In this document: positions 43,285 to 52,746 of the stretch, one piece after another
How the letters are laid out: each line of letters starts with the position of its first letter
Position numbering within the stretch: position 1 is the stretch's first letter
Source of the DNA: Dehalococcoides mccartyi
Lineage (GTDB): Bacteria; Chloroflexota; Dehalococcoidia; Dehalococcoidales; Dehalococcoidaceae
DNA: 64,000 nt
Direction: 5' to 3'
NCBI RefSeq assembly: GCF_001889305.1
Contig: NZ_CP013074.1
Coordinates: forward strand, 868,001-932,000
Made by a program: the position numbers and the translations under genes
The notes under the pieces: model-generated
The model's database searches: none
Seen by the model: the letters and a program-made list of their open reading frames with translations, nothing else
What the model was told of the DNA's origin: nothing

Positions 43285-45447
43285 TTGATAACTGCCAACT
43301 CATTTGAACGAACTATTGGCGGCAGAAAACTTATTATAGAGAGCGGGAAAATGGCCCGCCTTGCAGATGCCGCAGTAACTATCCGCTATGCGGATACCGA
43401 ATTACTGGTAACACTTTGTGCTGCCAAAAAACCGCGCGAAGGGGTGGATTTCCTCCCCCTGACTATAGACTATGAAGAGCGGATGTATGCCGCAGGCAAA
43501 ATCCCCGGCGGGTTTATCCGCCGCGAAGGACGCCCCAGTGAACAGGCTATTTTGGCTGGACGTCTAACAGACAGACCTCTTCGCCCCCTTCTCCCCAAGG
43601 AGTGGCGGAATGAACTTCAGATTATTATCACCGTAATTGCCTCAGATAAGGAAAATGACGCCGATATCTGGGGTGTAGTGGGTGCTTCCACTGTTCTTGC
43701 CATGTCTGAAATACCCTACGAAGGTCCGGTTGGAGCCAGCCGCGTAGGTTATATAAACGGTGAATTCGTGCTTAACCCCACCTTTGCCCAGCTGGAACAA
43801 AGCCAGATGGATTTGGTGGTAGTCAGCACCCGCAAAGCCGTGGTTATGATTGAAGCCGGGTCTAAGGAAATTCCCGAAGACCTTATGATTAAAGCGATTG
43901 AGTTTGCCCACCAGGCAAATCAGGAGCTGATTGACCTTCAGGATGAAATCCGCGCCAAGCTGGGCAAGGAAAAACTGCCGGTGCCGGTGCTGGAAATACC
44001 TGAAGAAGTCAAAGCAGCGGTAGCCGCCTTTGTAAAGGGGCGGGTAAACGAAGCTCTGAGCCATCAGGACAAAACCCTCCGTGAAAATGCGGTTGAAGCC
44101 CTTCAGAGCGAACTGGTTGAAGCTTTGGCAGAAACGTACGCCGAGGGCGATATTCTGGCTGCTTATGATAAAGAAATCAAAAAGGCTATCCGCTCAACTA
44201 TACTTGAAAAAGATATCAGGGTAAACGGACGGGGCATTAAACAGCTTCGCCAGCTGGACGCTGAAACAGGTATTCTGCCCCGCGTTCACGGCTCAGCTTT
44301 GTTCACCCGGGGTGATACCCAGGTTATGGCCGTTACCACTCTGGGTTCTTTACAGGAATCCCAGCAGCTGGATGGCTTGAGTGCCGAAGATACCAAGCGT
44401 TTTATGCTTCACTACAATTTTGCCCCCTTCTCTACCGGTGAAGTTAAGCGTTCCGGCTCCCCCGGACGGCGTGAAATCGGCCATGGTGCTTTAGCCGAAA
44501 GGGCTTTGGTGCCTGTCCTGCCCACTCCCGAAGAATTTCCCTATACCATTCGTATGGTAGCTGACGTAGTCGGTTCATCAGGCTCTACTTCTATGGGCAG
44601 TGTCTGTTCGTCCAGTTTGTCACTTATGGATGCAGGTGTACCCGTTAAAAAAGCTGTTGCCGGTATCTCCATCGGCCTTATTACCGGTGAAAATGATACC
44701 TACTGCACCATTACTGATATTGAAGGTATTGAAGATAACTACGGCGATATGGATTTCAAAGTTGCCGGTACCCGTGACGGCATAACCGCCATACAGGTGG
44801 ACATGAAGGTCAAGGGTATCAGCTTTGACGTTATCCGTGACGCTATATATCAGGCCAAAGAAGCCCGCTATACCATACTGGAAGTAATGGACAAGGCTCT
44901 TGCCCAGCCCAAGACCGAGCTTAGCCCTTACGCCCCCAGAATGTACAAGATAAGCATTGACCCCTCCAAGATTGGCAGTGTTATCGGCAGCGGCGGCAAG
45001 ACTATCCGCTCTATTATTGAGCAGACCAATACTACCGTTGATATTGAAAATGACGGCACAGTGGTCATCGGTGCTACTGACGAAGCTTCGGCCCAAAAGG
45101 CTATCAAGATAATTGAAGACCTGACTAAAGATATTGAAGCCGGCAGTGTTTACACCGGTAAAGTTACCCGGATAATGACCTTCGGCGCTTTCGTTGAAAT
45201 CCTGCCCGGCAAGGAGGGCATGGTACACATAAGCGAACTGGCTGACCACAGAGTAGAAAAAGTGGAAGATATAGTCAAGGTTGGTGATGAAATAACGGTA
45301 AAAGTTACCGAGATTGATTCCCAAGGCAGAGTAAATTTGTCACGGCGGGTCATTCTCAACCCCAACGCCGTACCCATTTCACGTAACCGTGATTCCCAGC
45401 CGCGTCGTTCCGGGCCTTTCCGCCCTCAAGACCGGTCCAACTCATAA
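43285..45447 (+). CDS. pnp: Polyribonucleotide nucleotidyltransferase (PNPase)
   Basis: PNPase degrades RNA 3' to 5' using phosphate. The 720-residue protein contains two RNase PH domains (first at 5-145, second about 320-550 with GTRDGITAIQVDMKVKGI and FSTGEVKRSGSPGRREIGHGALAERAL), a KH domain with IGSGGKTIRSI near 570, and an S1 domain (GSVYTGKVTRIMTFGAFVEILPGKEGMVHISEL) near 620. The start is TTG at 43285 with AAGGAG at nine bases. dapB begins 16 bases after the stop. Confidence 0.97.
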   Translation: MITANSFERTIGGRKLIIESGKMARLADAAVTIRYADTELLVTLCAAKKPREGVDFLPLTIDYEERMYAAGKIPGGFIRREGRPSEQAILAGRLTDRPLRPLLPKEWRNELQIIITVIASDKENDADIWGVVGASTVLAMSEIPYEGPVGASRVGYINGEFVLNPTFAQLEQSQMDLVVVSTRKAVVMIEAGSKEIPEDLMIKAIEFAHQANQELIDLQDEIRAKLGKEKLPVPVLEIPEEVKAAVAAFVKGRVNEALSHQDKTLRENAVEALQSELVEALAETYAEGDILAAYDKEIKKAIRSTILEKDIRVNGRGIKQLRQLDAETGILPRVHGSALFTRGDTQVMAVTTLGSLQESQQLDGLSAEDTKRFMLHYNFAPFSTGEVKRSGSPGRREIGHGALAERALVPVLPTPEEFPYTIRMVADVVGSSGSTSMGSVCSSSLSLMDAGVPVKKAVAGISIGLITGENDTYCTITDIEGIEDNYGDMDFKVAGTRDGITAIQVDMKVKGISFDVIRDAIYQAKEARYTILEVMDKALAQPKTELSPYAPRMYKISIDPSKIGSVIGSGGKTIRSIIEQTNTTVDIENDGTVVIGATDEASAQKAIKIIEDLTKDIEAGSVYTGKVTRIMTFGAFVEILPGKEGMVHISELADHRVEKVEDIVKVGDEITVKVTEIDSQGRVNLSRRVILNPNAVPISRNRDSQPRRSGPFRPQDRSNS

Positions 45448-45463
45448 TATATTAGGAGGCGCT

Positions 45464-46255
45464 ATGACACCTATAAAGGTTGTAGTTCACGGTGCCTCAG
45501 GCAAAATGGGCCAGGAGGTCTTAAAGACCCTGTGCCAGGAAAATAACCTTCTTCCGGTGGGAGCAGTGGATATACGGGCTGAAAGCCCATCCCTGACCCT
45601 GCCGGACGGAAGCGGCTCTATCCCCTACTCGGCAGACCTTTCATTTATCCTCTCGCAGACCAAGCCGGATGTAATGGTAGATTTTACTATTGCCAAGGCT
45701 TCCATGCCTGCCATCCGCATTGCCGCCGCCCACAAGGTTAATCTGGTTATAGGCACTACCGGCTTTTCGCCTGAAGAAATATCAGAAATTGAACTGCTGG
45801 CTAAAACCAATGACATCGGGATTATAGTTGCACCCAACTTTGCCCTTGGTGCTATAATAATGGTTCATTTGGCACAGGTTGCTTCACGTTTTCTTTCCAG
45901 CGCCGAGGTGATAGAACTTCACCATGATAAAAAACTTGACTCACCCTCAGGTACAGCTTTGGCCACAATAACAGCCATGCTGAGAGCCCGTGGTGAGGCT
46001 TTTAACAAACCGACCAAGGAAAATCTGACTGATGCCCGCGGGCAGGAACATGATGGTATAAGGGTGCACAGCGTACGCCTGCCGGGTCTGCTGGCACATC
46101 AGGAAGTGATTTTCGGAGCGGCCGGTCAAACGCTGACTATACGGCATGATGCCTTTAGCCGCGAATGTTATATGCCGGGTGTTACACTGGCAATAAAAGA
46201 AATAGTCCAAACCAAAGGTTTTGTTTTCGGTCTGGACAAACTGCTTAAGCTTTAG
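45464..46255 (+). CDS. dapB: 4-hydroxy-tetrahydrodipicolinate reductase
   Basis: DapB reduces the dihydrodipicolinate precursor in lysine synthesis. The ATG at 45464 (263 aa) follows AGGAGG; a longer frame upstream overlaps pnp. NAD(P)-binding GASGKMGQ is near residue 10, VIGTTGFS near 97, and the catalytic HHDKKLDSPSGTA near 150. asd and dapA follow at once, giving three adjacent steps of the aspartate/lysine pathway. Confidence 0.95.
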   Translation: MTPIKVVVHGASGKMGQEVLKTLCQENNLLPVGAVDIRAESPSLTLPDGSGSIPYSADLSFILSQTKPDVMVDFTIAKASMPAIRIAAAHKVNLVIGTTGFSPEEISEIELLAKTNDIGIIVAPNFALGAIIMVHLAQVASRFLSSAEVIELHHDKKLDSPSGTALATITAMLRARGEAFNKPTKENLTDARGQEHDGIRVHSVRLPGLLAHQEVIFGAAGQTLTIRHDAFSRECYMPGVTLAIKEIVQTKGFVFGLDKLLKL

Positions 46256-46265
46256 GAGGCAGTCC

Positions 46266-47282
46266 ATGGGTTACAGAGTGGCCATAGTAGGTGCTACCGG
46301 TATGGTAGGTCAGGAATTTATAAAAGTACTGGAGAAACGGGATTTTCCGATGGATACCGTTTCACTCCTGGCGTCAGACCGCTCTGCGGGCAAGAAAATG
46401 ATGGTCAAAGGCGAGGAAATAGAGGTCAGGGAGACCGCCTATGATTCGTTTAATGATGTGGATATCGCCTTGTTTTCAGCCGGTGCGGATATCTCCCGCC
46501 ATTTTGCGCCTATCGCCGCCCAGCATAAAGCCATAGTGGTGGACAACAGCGCCGCATTCCGTATGGATCCGAAAGTACCGCTGGTAGTGCCTGAGGTAAA
46601 TATTGAAGACATTACCAAGCATAAAGGGATTATTGCCAACCCGAATTGCTCTACAATTCAAATGGTAGTTGCCCTGTACCCTTTGCATCAGGTAAATCCG
46701 ATTAAACGCATTGTAGTAACCACTTTTCAGGCTGTATCCGGTACAGGTATAAATGCAGTTGACGAGTTGCGTGCTCAAACACGCCAGTTGCTTGACGGAC
46801 AGAAGGCTGTTGCCCATGTATATTCGCATCAGATTGCTTTTAATGTACTGCCGGAAATTGATGTCTTTTTTGACAGCGGCTATACCAAGGAAGAATGGAA
46901 AATGCTGGAAGAAACCCGCAAGATTATGCATGCTGATAACATACAGGTTTCAGCTACCTGCGTCAGGGTGCCGGTATTTACCGGCCACTCTGAAGCAGTA
47001 ACTGTAGAATTTGAACGTCCCATGGAACCGGAGCAGGCACGTGATATACTTCTCCGCTCACCCGGCGTCAAAGTACTGGATGAGCCGGCTGTAAAGCTCT
47101 ACCCGCACCCCTGGCTGGCCACCGGCACCGACGAGGTATTTGTGGGACGGATACGCAAAGACATTTCCAACCCCAATGGTTTGGTTATGTGGGTTGTGGC
47201 TGACAATGTCAGAAAAGGCGCTGCCTTAAATGCAGTCCAGATTGCCGAAGAACTGGTAAACCGCGGCATGATAGGAGGTTAG
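46266..47282 (+). CDS. asd: Aspartate-semialdehyde dehydrogenase
   Basis: Asd makes aspartate semialdehyde, the branch point for lysine, threonine and methionine. The ATG at 46266 (338 aa) has AGGAGG in front. It has GATGMVGQEF at the N-terminus, the active-site Cys in IANPNCSTIQM near 128, and a His-containing C-terminal part. It lies ten bases after dapB and its stop is two bases before dapA. Confidence 0.95.
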   Translation: MGYRVAIVGATGMVGQEFIKVLEKRDFPMDTVSLLASDRSAGKKMMVKGEEIEVRETAYDSFNDVDIALFSAGADISRHFAPIAAQHKAIVVDNSAAFRMDPKVPLVVPEVNIEDITKHKGIIANPNCSTIQMVVALYPLHQVNPIKRIVVTTFQAVSGTGINAVDELRAQTRQLLDGQKAVAHVYSHQIAFNVLPEIDVFFDSGYTKEEWKMLEETRKIMHADNIQVSATCVRVPVFTGHSEAVTVEFERPMEPEQARDILLRSPGVKVLDEPAVKLYPHPWLATGTDEVFVGRIRKDISNPNGLVMWVVADNVRKGAALNAVQIAEELVNRGMIGG

Positions 47283-47284
47283 AA

Positions 47285-48178
47285 ATGAAAGACTTAGGCA
47301 GACTTATTACCGCTATGGTAACCCCGTTTAAAAAAGATGGGACAGTAGACTATGTTCAGGCTCAGAAACTGGCTCTGGGGCTGCTTGATTCAGGCAGTGA
47401 TGGTCTGGTGGTAGTTGGCACTACCGGTGAATCCCCTACCGTTACCTGGGAAGAAGAACACGCCCTGTTTGCGGCTGTAAAATCTGCTGTCGGCAACAGG
47501 GGAAAGGTTATTGCCGGCACAGGTGCCAACAGCACTCAGGAAGCACTGGAAAATACTTTGAAGGCTGAAAAAATCGGGGTAGATGCCTGTTTGCTGGTAG
47601 TACCCTATTATAATAAACCCACTCAAGAGGGTCTATATCTTCATTTCAAGACGATTGCTGAAGCCACCAAGCTTCCCTGCATACTTTATAATGTACCCTC
47701 CCGCACCATCACCCACATGAGCCCGGAAACAGTAATCCGCCTGAGCCATATACCTAATATTGTAGGTATCAAAGAAGCCAGCGGCAAACTGGACGATATC
47801 GCTCAGATAATAAACAATGTCCGCCCTGATTTTACTGTCTGGAGCGGAAATGACAGCGATACTCTACCCATGCTTGCAATGGGGGCTTACGGTGTTATCT
47901 CGGTAGCTTCACATTTGGTGGGTAACCAGATAAAAGACATGATAACCAGCTTTGTGTCAGGCAATACGGATAACGCAGCCGCTATTCACCGCCACCTGAC
48001 CCCGCTGATACGCTCACTTTTTGTTGTATCAAACCCCATACCCATAAAGTATGCCCTGAATTACCTGGGGTTTAATGTAGGCGGGCTGAGACTGCCCATG
48101 ACCGAAGCAGATGAAAAGACCGCCGCCCTTATACGTGAAAGCCTTAAGGGCTATACTATCGACCTGCCTATAAAATAA
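47285..48178 (+). CDS. dapA: 4-hydroxy-tetrahydrodipicolinate synthase
   Basis: DapA condenses pyruvate with aspartate semialdehyde. The 297-residue TIM barrel has GTTGESPTVTWEEE near 43, the catalytic Tyr in CILYNVPSRT near 135 and the Schiff-base Lys in VGIKEASGK near 163. It overlaps the AGGAGG-containing end of asd and completes the dapB-asd-dapA group. Confidence 0.96.
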   Translation: MKDLGRLITAMVTPFKKDGTVDYVQAQKLALGLLDSGSDGLVVVGTTGESPTVTWEEEHALFAAVKSAVGNRGKVIAGTGANSTQEALENTLKAEKIGVDACLLVVPYYNKPTQEGLYLHFKTIAEATKLPCILYNVPSRTITHMSPETVIRLSHIPNIVGIKEASGKLDDIAQIINNVRPDFTVWSGNDSDTLPMLAMGAYGVISVASHLVGNQIKDMITSFVSGNTDNAAAIHRHLTPLIRSLFVVSNPIPIKYALNYLGFNVGGLRLPMTEADEKTAALIRESLKGYTIDLPIK

Positions 48179-48180
48179 AA

Positions 48181-48846
48181 ATGATACAGTCTGACAATGG
48201 TCTCTACCGTTTGGAAAAAACGGATATAAAGCATCTTGCCCAAGCAGCAGCCGAAGCATTCAAGGATGACCCGCTCACTTTGTATCTCCTACAGGGGAAT
48301 ACTCAGAAAGCCCGGCGGCTGCCGATGGTTTTTGAGTACTATGCAGCACTTGGTATAAAATACGGACAGGCTTATGCCTCTTCTCCAAATATGGAGGCGG
48401 TTTCAGTTTGGTTTGATGCCCCGGTGCGTATTTCCCTCTTGCAACTTATCAGCTGCGGTTTCCCTGTAAAAAACCTCTGGTGCGGGTTTAATTACTTTCA
48501 GCGGGATATGCAGTTAAACAATCTGTGTGACAAAATGAGAGACCAGCTATACCCTTTTAGTAACAAATACCTTGCTTTGCTGGCTGTAGCCCCCAAACAC
48601 CGTTCAAAAGGGCTTGCCAGTAAAGTCGTCCGTCCTATTCTGGCGGAACTTGACCGGAATAATATAACGTCTTATCTTGAAACCCAAAATTTGCAGAATG
48701 TAAATATGTACCGCCACTGGGGTTATGAAGAAATAGGCTCTTTCAGTATACCCCTAGGCAATATTTCACTGCATGCCATGCTCAGGAAAAACAGAAAGGA
48801 CCAATATGGAGGAAATTCCTCTTCAATATCTCTACAAACTGAATAA
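48181..48846 (+). CDS. GNAT acetyltransferase, first of a tandem pair
   Basis: The 221-residue protein has a GNAT fold at its C-terminal half: LALLAVAPKHRSKGLASKVVRPILAELDRN is the acetyl-CoA-binding A motif, and SYLETQNLQNVNMYRHWGYEEIG is motif B. It starts two bases after dapA. The N-terminal half (LAQAAAEAFKDDPLTLYLL) resembles the same family. Substrate unknown. It shares its whole layout with the next gene. Confidence 0.85.
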   Translation: MIQSDNGLYRLEKTDIKHLAQAAAEAFKDDPLTLYLLQGNTQKARRLPMVFEYYAALGIKYGQAYASSPNMEAVSVWFDAPVRISLLQLISCGFPVKNLWCGFNYFQRDMQLNNLCDKMRDQLYPFSNKYLALLAVAPKHRSKGLASKVVRPILAELDRNNITSYLETQNLQNVNMYRHWGYEEIGSFSIPLGNISLHAMLRKNRKDQYGGNSSSISLQTE

Positions 48847-49435
48847 ATCAGATATACCCAGAGCAGCTGAAGTCTGTGCCCGTGCTTTTCAGAATGACCC
48901 TATAATGAAGGAGATTTCAAATGGGAAAGCGGGTATAGATGCTCTTTACCGGATTTTTGAATATATTTTAAAAACCGGGATGGATATCGGGCAGTCATAT
49001 GCTAGTTCCGCTAACCTGGAAGGAATAGCCCTTTGGGAACCGAATAATGTCCATAAAACATTTCGTCAGCGTATCAGGCACTTGTCCTACCTTTTTCAGG
49101 CAAGGAACCAGCTGCCACTTTTAACTGAAATGTCCAGAGTAGATAAAATTAGCCAAAGCCTGCGAACCAAACATGCTCCGGCTATATATTTTCACCTTGC
49201 TCTTCTGGCCGTTAACCCTGAATATCAGGGCCACGGGATAGCCGGGCATTTGATACGCCCCATGCTGGACTTTATGAATCAAACAGGCATACCGTGTTAT
49301 CTGGAAACACAAAGCCCTGAAAATGTGTCTATGTATGAGCATCTGGGTTTCAAAACACTGGCCAGTCAGAGGATTTCAGGTACCAGCCAAACCATATATG
49401 GTATGTTGAAAAACCCTGACGGCAAGGTGTCTTAG
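48806..49435 (+). CDS. GNAT acetyltransferase, second of a tandem pair
   Basis: From the ATG at 48806 (AAAGGA upstream) this is 209 aa and overlaps the first gene by 41 bases in another frame. The A motif is LALLAVNPEYQGHGIAGHLIRPML and the B motif CYLETQSPENVSMYEHLGF, close to those of the first copy, so the pair is a tandem duplication that has diverged in its N-terminal substrate half. Confidence 0.85.
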   Translation: MEEIPLQYLYKLNKSDIPRAAEVCARAFQNDPIMKEISNGKAGIDALYRIFEYILKTGMDIGQSYASSANLEGIALWEPNNVHKTFRQRIRHLSYLFQARNQLPLLTEMSRVDKISQSLRTKHAPAIYFHLALLAVNPEYQGHGIAGHLIRPMLDFMNQTGIPCYLETQSPENVSMYEHLGFKTLASQRISGTSQTIYGMLKNPDGKVS

Positions 49436-49500
49436 TTTTTACAGCTAGAATGTAAATATAAAATCCGTCTTGGCAACTATTTGAATTGCAAAAATGGAAT

Positions 49501-49526
49501 AAAAAAGGGGGCTTTTAAGCCCCCTT
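49501..49526 (-). terminator. Intrinsic terminator of purA
   Basis: On the minus strand a 10-bp stem (AAGGGGGCTT with its complement, 49505-49526) is followed by a run of T (plus-strand A at 49501-49506). It also stands between the convergent acetyltransferase and purA genes. Confidence 0.85.
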
Positions 49527-49549
49527 CGGTATTTAGAGAAATATTAGGT

Positions 49550-50848
49550 TTATTTGTAGATAGTCTGTTCGCGTGAAGGGCCAATACAAACTGCACTCAT
49601 CCGGCAGCCTATAAGCTCCTCAATGCGGCATATATAGTCTTTTGCTTCATTCGGCAGATCTTCATAATTTCTGACTTCTTTAGTAGAACAAAGCCAGCCA
49701 GGCATCTCCTCATAAACAGGCTTGCACTTAGCAAGTTCCCCTGAGTTTGCTGGAAAATATTTGATTATCTTGCCGTTAAGCTCATACGCAGTACAAATTG
49801 ATATGGTAGGTAAAATATCCATAATATCCAAGCGGGTCATTATGGCAGTGGTCATACCATTTATCTGGCAGCTGAACTTTCCGGCCACCGCATCAAACCA
49901 ACCTATCCGTCTGGGACGGCCAGTAGTTGTACCGTACTCGTGGGCTTCATCACGTATGGTATCCCCTGTTTCATCTAAAAGCTCGGTAGGCATTGGCCCG
50001 CCGCCAACTCTGGTACTGTAAGCCTTGAAAACACCCAGTGTAGCACTTACTGAAGCCGGTCCTATTCCTATCCCCAGACAACCGCCGGCTGCCAGAGGCG
50101 AACTGGAAGTGCCATAAGGATAAGTGCCAAAATCAGGGTCAAGCAAAGCCCCCTGTGCACCTTCCATTATTATCTTTTTGTCCTGGCTGATAGCCTCTTC
50201 AATAATATGAGTGGTTTCTTTGATATTGGGTGCCAACTCTTTTCCCCATTTGAGGCAGGTTTCATAAATTTCATCCAAAGAAATAGGCGCTGCGTCATAC
50301 ACTTTGGTAAGCAGCTGGTTTTTACATTCCAGTACATACTCCAGCCGCTCACGCAGATATTCGGGCAGAAGCAAATCACCTACCCGTATGCCCATACGGG
50401 CATATTTATCCACAAATGCAGGCCCTATCCCCCTTCGGGTAGTACCCAGTGATTTATTTCCTCTGGCCTCTTCTTCAAGCCCGTCCAGCAGTATATGATA
50501 TGGCAAAACCAGATGAGCCCGGTCACTTATAAAAACATTGCTAACATTCACGCCGCGGCTGATAAGTTCATTGCGTTCACGTATGAAAACATCAGGATTT
50601 ATAACCACCCCATTGCCGATAATGCATTTCACACCGGGATAAAAAACCCCTGAAGGAATAATATGAAGTTTAAACTCACCCATAGGGTTGATAACAGTAT
50701 GACCCGCATTATCACCGCCGGAGAAACGTACTACGTAATCAGCCTCCTGGGCCAGCATATCTACAACTTTGCCCTTGCCTTCATCCCCCCACTGTCCACC
50801 GACTATTGCTGTAACAGGCATAACTCCCCCAATTTTGGCTTTAAACAT
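49550..50848 (-). CDS. purA: Adenylosuccinate synthetase
   Basis: PurA joins IMP and aspartate with GTP on the way to AMP. The 432-residue protein has the GTP-binding GGQWGDEGKGK near residue 18, the base-site GYGTTTGRPRRIGWFDAV (read here as EYGTTTGRPRRIGWFD) near 300, and a normal length. A second ATG at 50821 begins at MPVTAIVGG and would also fit, but the first has GAGGGG at better distance. That ribosome binding site is inside a hairpin (50856-50885). Confidence 0.95.
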   Translation of the reverse strand: MFKAKIGGVMPVTAIVGGQWGDEGKGKVVDMLAQEADYVVRFSGGDNAGHTVINPMGEFKLHIIPSGVFYPGVKCIIGNGVVINPDVFIRERNELISRGVNVSNVFISDRAHLVLPYHILLDGLEEEARGNKSLGTTRRGIGPAFVDKYARMGIRVGDLLLPEYLRERLEYVLECKNQLLTKVYDAAPISLDEIYETCLKWGKELAPNIKETTHIIEEAISQDKKIIMEGAQGALLDPDFGTYPYGTSSSPLAAGGCLGIGIGPASVSATLGVFKAYSTRVGGGPMPTELLDETGDTIRDEAHEYGTTTGRPRRIGWFDAVAGKFSCQINGMTTAIMTRLDIMDILPTISICTAYELNGKIIKYFPANSGELAKCKPVYEEMPGWLCSTKEVRNYEDLPNEAKDYICRIEELIGCRMSAVCIGPSREQTIYK

Positions 50849-50855
50849 ATTTTAT

Positions 50856-50885
50856 CCCCTCACCCAACTACCAGTTGCCGAGGGG
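50856..50885 (-). promoter_or_regulatory. Hairpin that covers the purA ribosome binding site
   Basis: On the minus strand CCCCTC (50880-50885) pairs with GAGGGG (50856-50861), the likely ribosome binding site of purA, with an inner 5-bp stem (50865-50869 with 50873-50877). This could repress translation unless melted by a ligand, a protein or an upstream ribosome. Confidence 0.45.
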
Positions 50886-50926
50886 AAACCGATAAAGTTT
50901 AACAGATTAGGCTGATAAAGTCACTA

Positions 50927-51508
50927 TCATTTGGTCTGGCGGTAAACATTTACAAGCCGCTGAATGACAGTTATCAAACTTAACACGCTTACCAGCACCA
51001 ACACCGGCACAAGTATGTTAAACATCATGCCTATAGCCAGGGCAACCACCCGTTCAGGTCTGGTAAAAAACCCTTCCTTGCCTTCAAGCCCCATGGCTTC
51101 AGCTCTGGCACGTATATAGCTGACCATCAGGGATAAGGTAAGGGTAACTACCGCAAGCACTACTTCAGGTGTTTGCCCATTTTGAGAATAAAGAGCGCAT
51201 ATACCTATAAGTATTGCCGCTTCCGAAATCCTGTCCAAAGTAGAATCAAGTACTGCCCCGAAGCGGGTAACCTTGCCGGTACGTCTGGCCAGTGCTCCGT
51301 CCAGCATGTCAAATACACCTGCCAGCAGCATAACAATCCCTGCAAGCAACAGATTTCCATTCACTATAATCCCGGCTGCTACCAGGGTAATAATAAAACC
51401 GGTTACCGTAACCATATTGGGGGTAAGACCGGTTTTAGCTAAAAGGTTTATAATGGGATTGGTGACTTTTAGGGCTATTTCCTTACGTAAGCTTGCCATA
51501 CCAGACAT
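50927..51508 (-). CDS. CDP-alcohol phosphatidyltransferase (PgsA/PIP synthase-like)
   Basis: The 193-residue membrane protein has the family motif DGx2ARx8Gx3Dx3D in DMLDGALARRTGKVTRFG followed by AVLDSTLD, near residues 65-91, and about five helices. Members make phosphatidylglycerol phosphate or, with inositol phosphate, phosphatidylinositol phosphate. The adjacent PimA-like and inositol-phosphate synthase genes favour the inositol role. Archaetidylglycerol-type use is less likely. Confidence 0.85.
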   Translation of the reverse strand: MSGMASLRKEIALKVTNPIINLLAKTGLTPNMVTVTGFIITLVAAGIIVNGNLLLAGIVMLLAGVFDMLDGALARRTGKVTRFGAVLDSTLDRISEAAILIGICALYSQNGQTPEVVLAVVTLTLSLMVSYIRARAEAMGLEGKEGFFTRPERVVALAIGMMFNILVPVLVLVSVLSLITVIQRLVNVYRQTK

Positions 51509-51553
51509 TATATTCAGACTCTTTTCTGCCCTGAGTTGAAGGCAACAGCCAAA

Positions 51554-52702
51554 CTATTTACCTTCCGGACCGTGGTGATTTTTGCTTAACACCAAATGGT
51601 AGTACTCTTCAACTTTTTTAGCAACCTTTTTCCAGCTATACTGCTGAACTGTTTTTAAGCCTTCGGCACTAAGCTCAGAACGCATATCGGGATGGGCTAC
51701 AAGTTTCATCAGGGCTTTGGCCAATTCATCTGCATTTTTAGGCGGCACTAACAGCCCTTCTTTATTATTCGTGAGGACACATTGATATCCTTCTATTTGA
51801 GAAGCCACAATCGGCACACCCAAAGCCATAGCTTCCAGAAGTACAATACCAAAACTTTCCTGGCCGGTAGCCGGTGAACAATAAATATGGGCTGTTTTAT
51901 AATAACGCGGCAGCTCAGTGCAGGAAACCCCGCCCGTAAATACCACATCTGAAAGTTCGTGCCGTTTTACTATATCGCGGTAATGTTTAATTTGCCCGGG
52001 TGTACCCGGGCCTACTATCAGAAGCCTTGTCTGAGGGCATAGGGGCTTAATCTGGGCGTACGCATCAATAAGATAACCCAATCCCTTTCGATTCTCCATC
52101 CGGCCCACAAAAAGGATATTAAGTTTGTCATCCATATACTCGGGCACAGGCTGAACTTCGGTATTAAATAAATCCAGGTCTATCCCATTGGGCACAATAG
52201 TATAGTCACCGGGGATATATTTGGAGGCAAAACGCAAAGCTGCTTTGGAAACCGCCATATGCCCATGGAGGTTGCGCCTGCGCCTTCTCAGGAATATGCG
52301 GGTAAAAGGCCAGCCCAAATTATAACCGGGCTTGCCCTGACTGGCATGGAAAGTAGCCACATTACAGGTTTTGGAAAACCGGAGCATAGCACTGCAAAGC
52401 ATTATCATAAATGGTTCATGCAGATGGATAACATCAAACTTTTCGGTTTCTAGAACCTGTTTTATGCGATTTTTCAGATTCACCGAAAGGCTGATGCGAA
52501 CTACTGTTCCGGAAGTAGCCAGAGGACGGGGTTTACCGACCCGAATAAAATCAACACCGTATTCGGCCGGAGACTTTGATGCTGGAGCAATGATGCGAAC
52601 ATCATGCCCCAGCATTTTAAGTTCTTTATAAAGCGAGCTAACGTGGTTAACCACGCCACCCGGGTAGGCAAAATCATAAGGACAGACTAAAGCTATTTTC
52701 AC
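51554..52702 (-). CDS. GT4 glycosyltransferase, PimA-like
   Basis: The 382-residue protein belongs to glycosyltransferase family 4 with two Rossmann domains. N-terminal VCPYDFAYPGGVVNHVSSLYKELKMLGHDVRIIAP resembles mycobacterial PimA. The donor site shows NILFVGRMENRKGLGYLIDAY near 200 and the E-x7-E motif ESFGIVLLEAMALG near 288. PimA mannosylates phosphatidylinositol on the inner membrane face. A run of basic residues, RIFLRRRRRNLHGHM near 140, may bind membrane lipid. Neighbour genes for inositol lipids support this reading. Confidence 0.8.
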   Translation of the reverse strand: MKIALVCPYDFAYPGGVVNHVSSLYKELKMLGHDVRIIAPASKSPAEYGVDFIRVGKPRPLATSGTVVRISLSVNLKNRIKQVLETEKFDVIHLHEPFMIMLCSAMLRFSKTCNVATFHASQGKPGYNLGWPFTRIFLRRRRRNLHGHMAVSKAALRFASKYIPGDYTIVPNGIDLDLFNTEVQPVPEYMDDKLNILFVGRMENRKGLGYLIDAYAQIKPLCPQTRLLIVGPGTPGQIKHYRDIVKRHELSDVVFTGGVSCTELPRYYKTAHIYCSPATGQESFGIVLLEAMALGVPIVASQIEGYQCVLTNNKEGLLVPPKNADELAKALMKLVAHPDMRSELSAEGLKTVQQYSWKKVAKKVEEYYHLVLSKNHHGPEGK

Positions 52703-52746
52703 TGTTAACCGCCAACTAACCTACAGTATCACTAAGGAAGTTCGGG

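Noticed and set aside
44620-45324. A 234-codon frame on the minus strand
   Set aside because: It lies fully inside pnp, has no family features and no ribosome binding site; it mirrors the codon use of the gene on the other strand.
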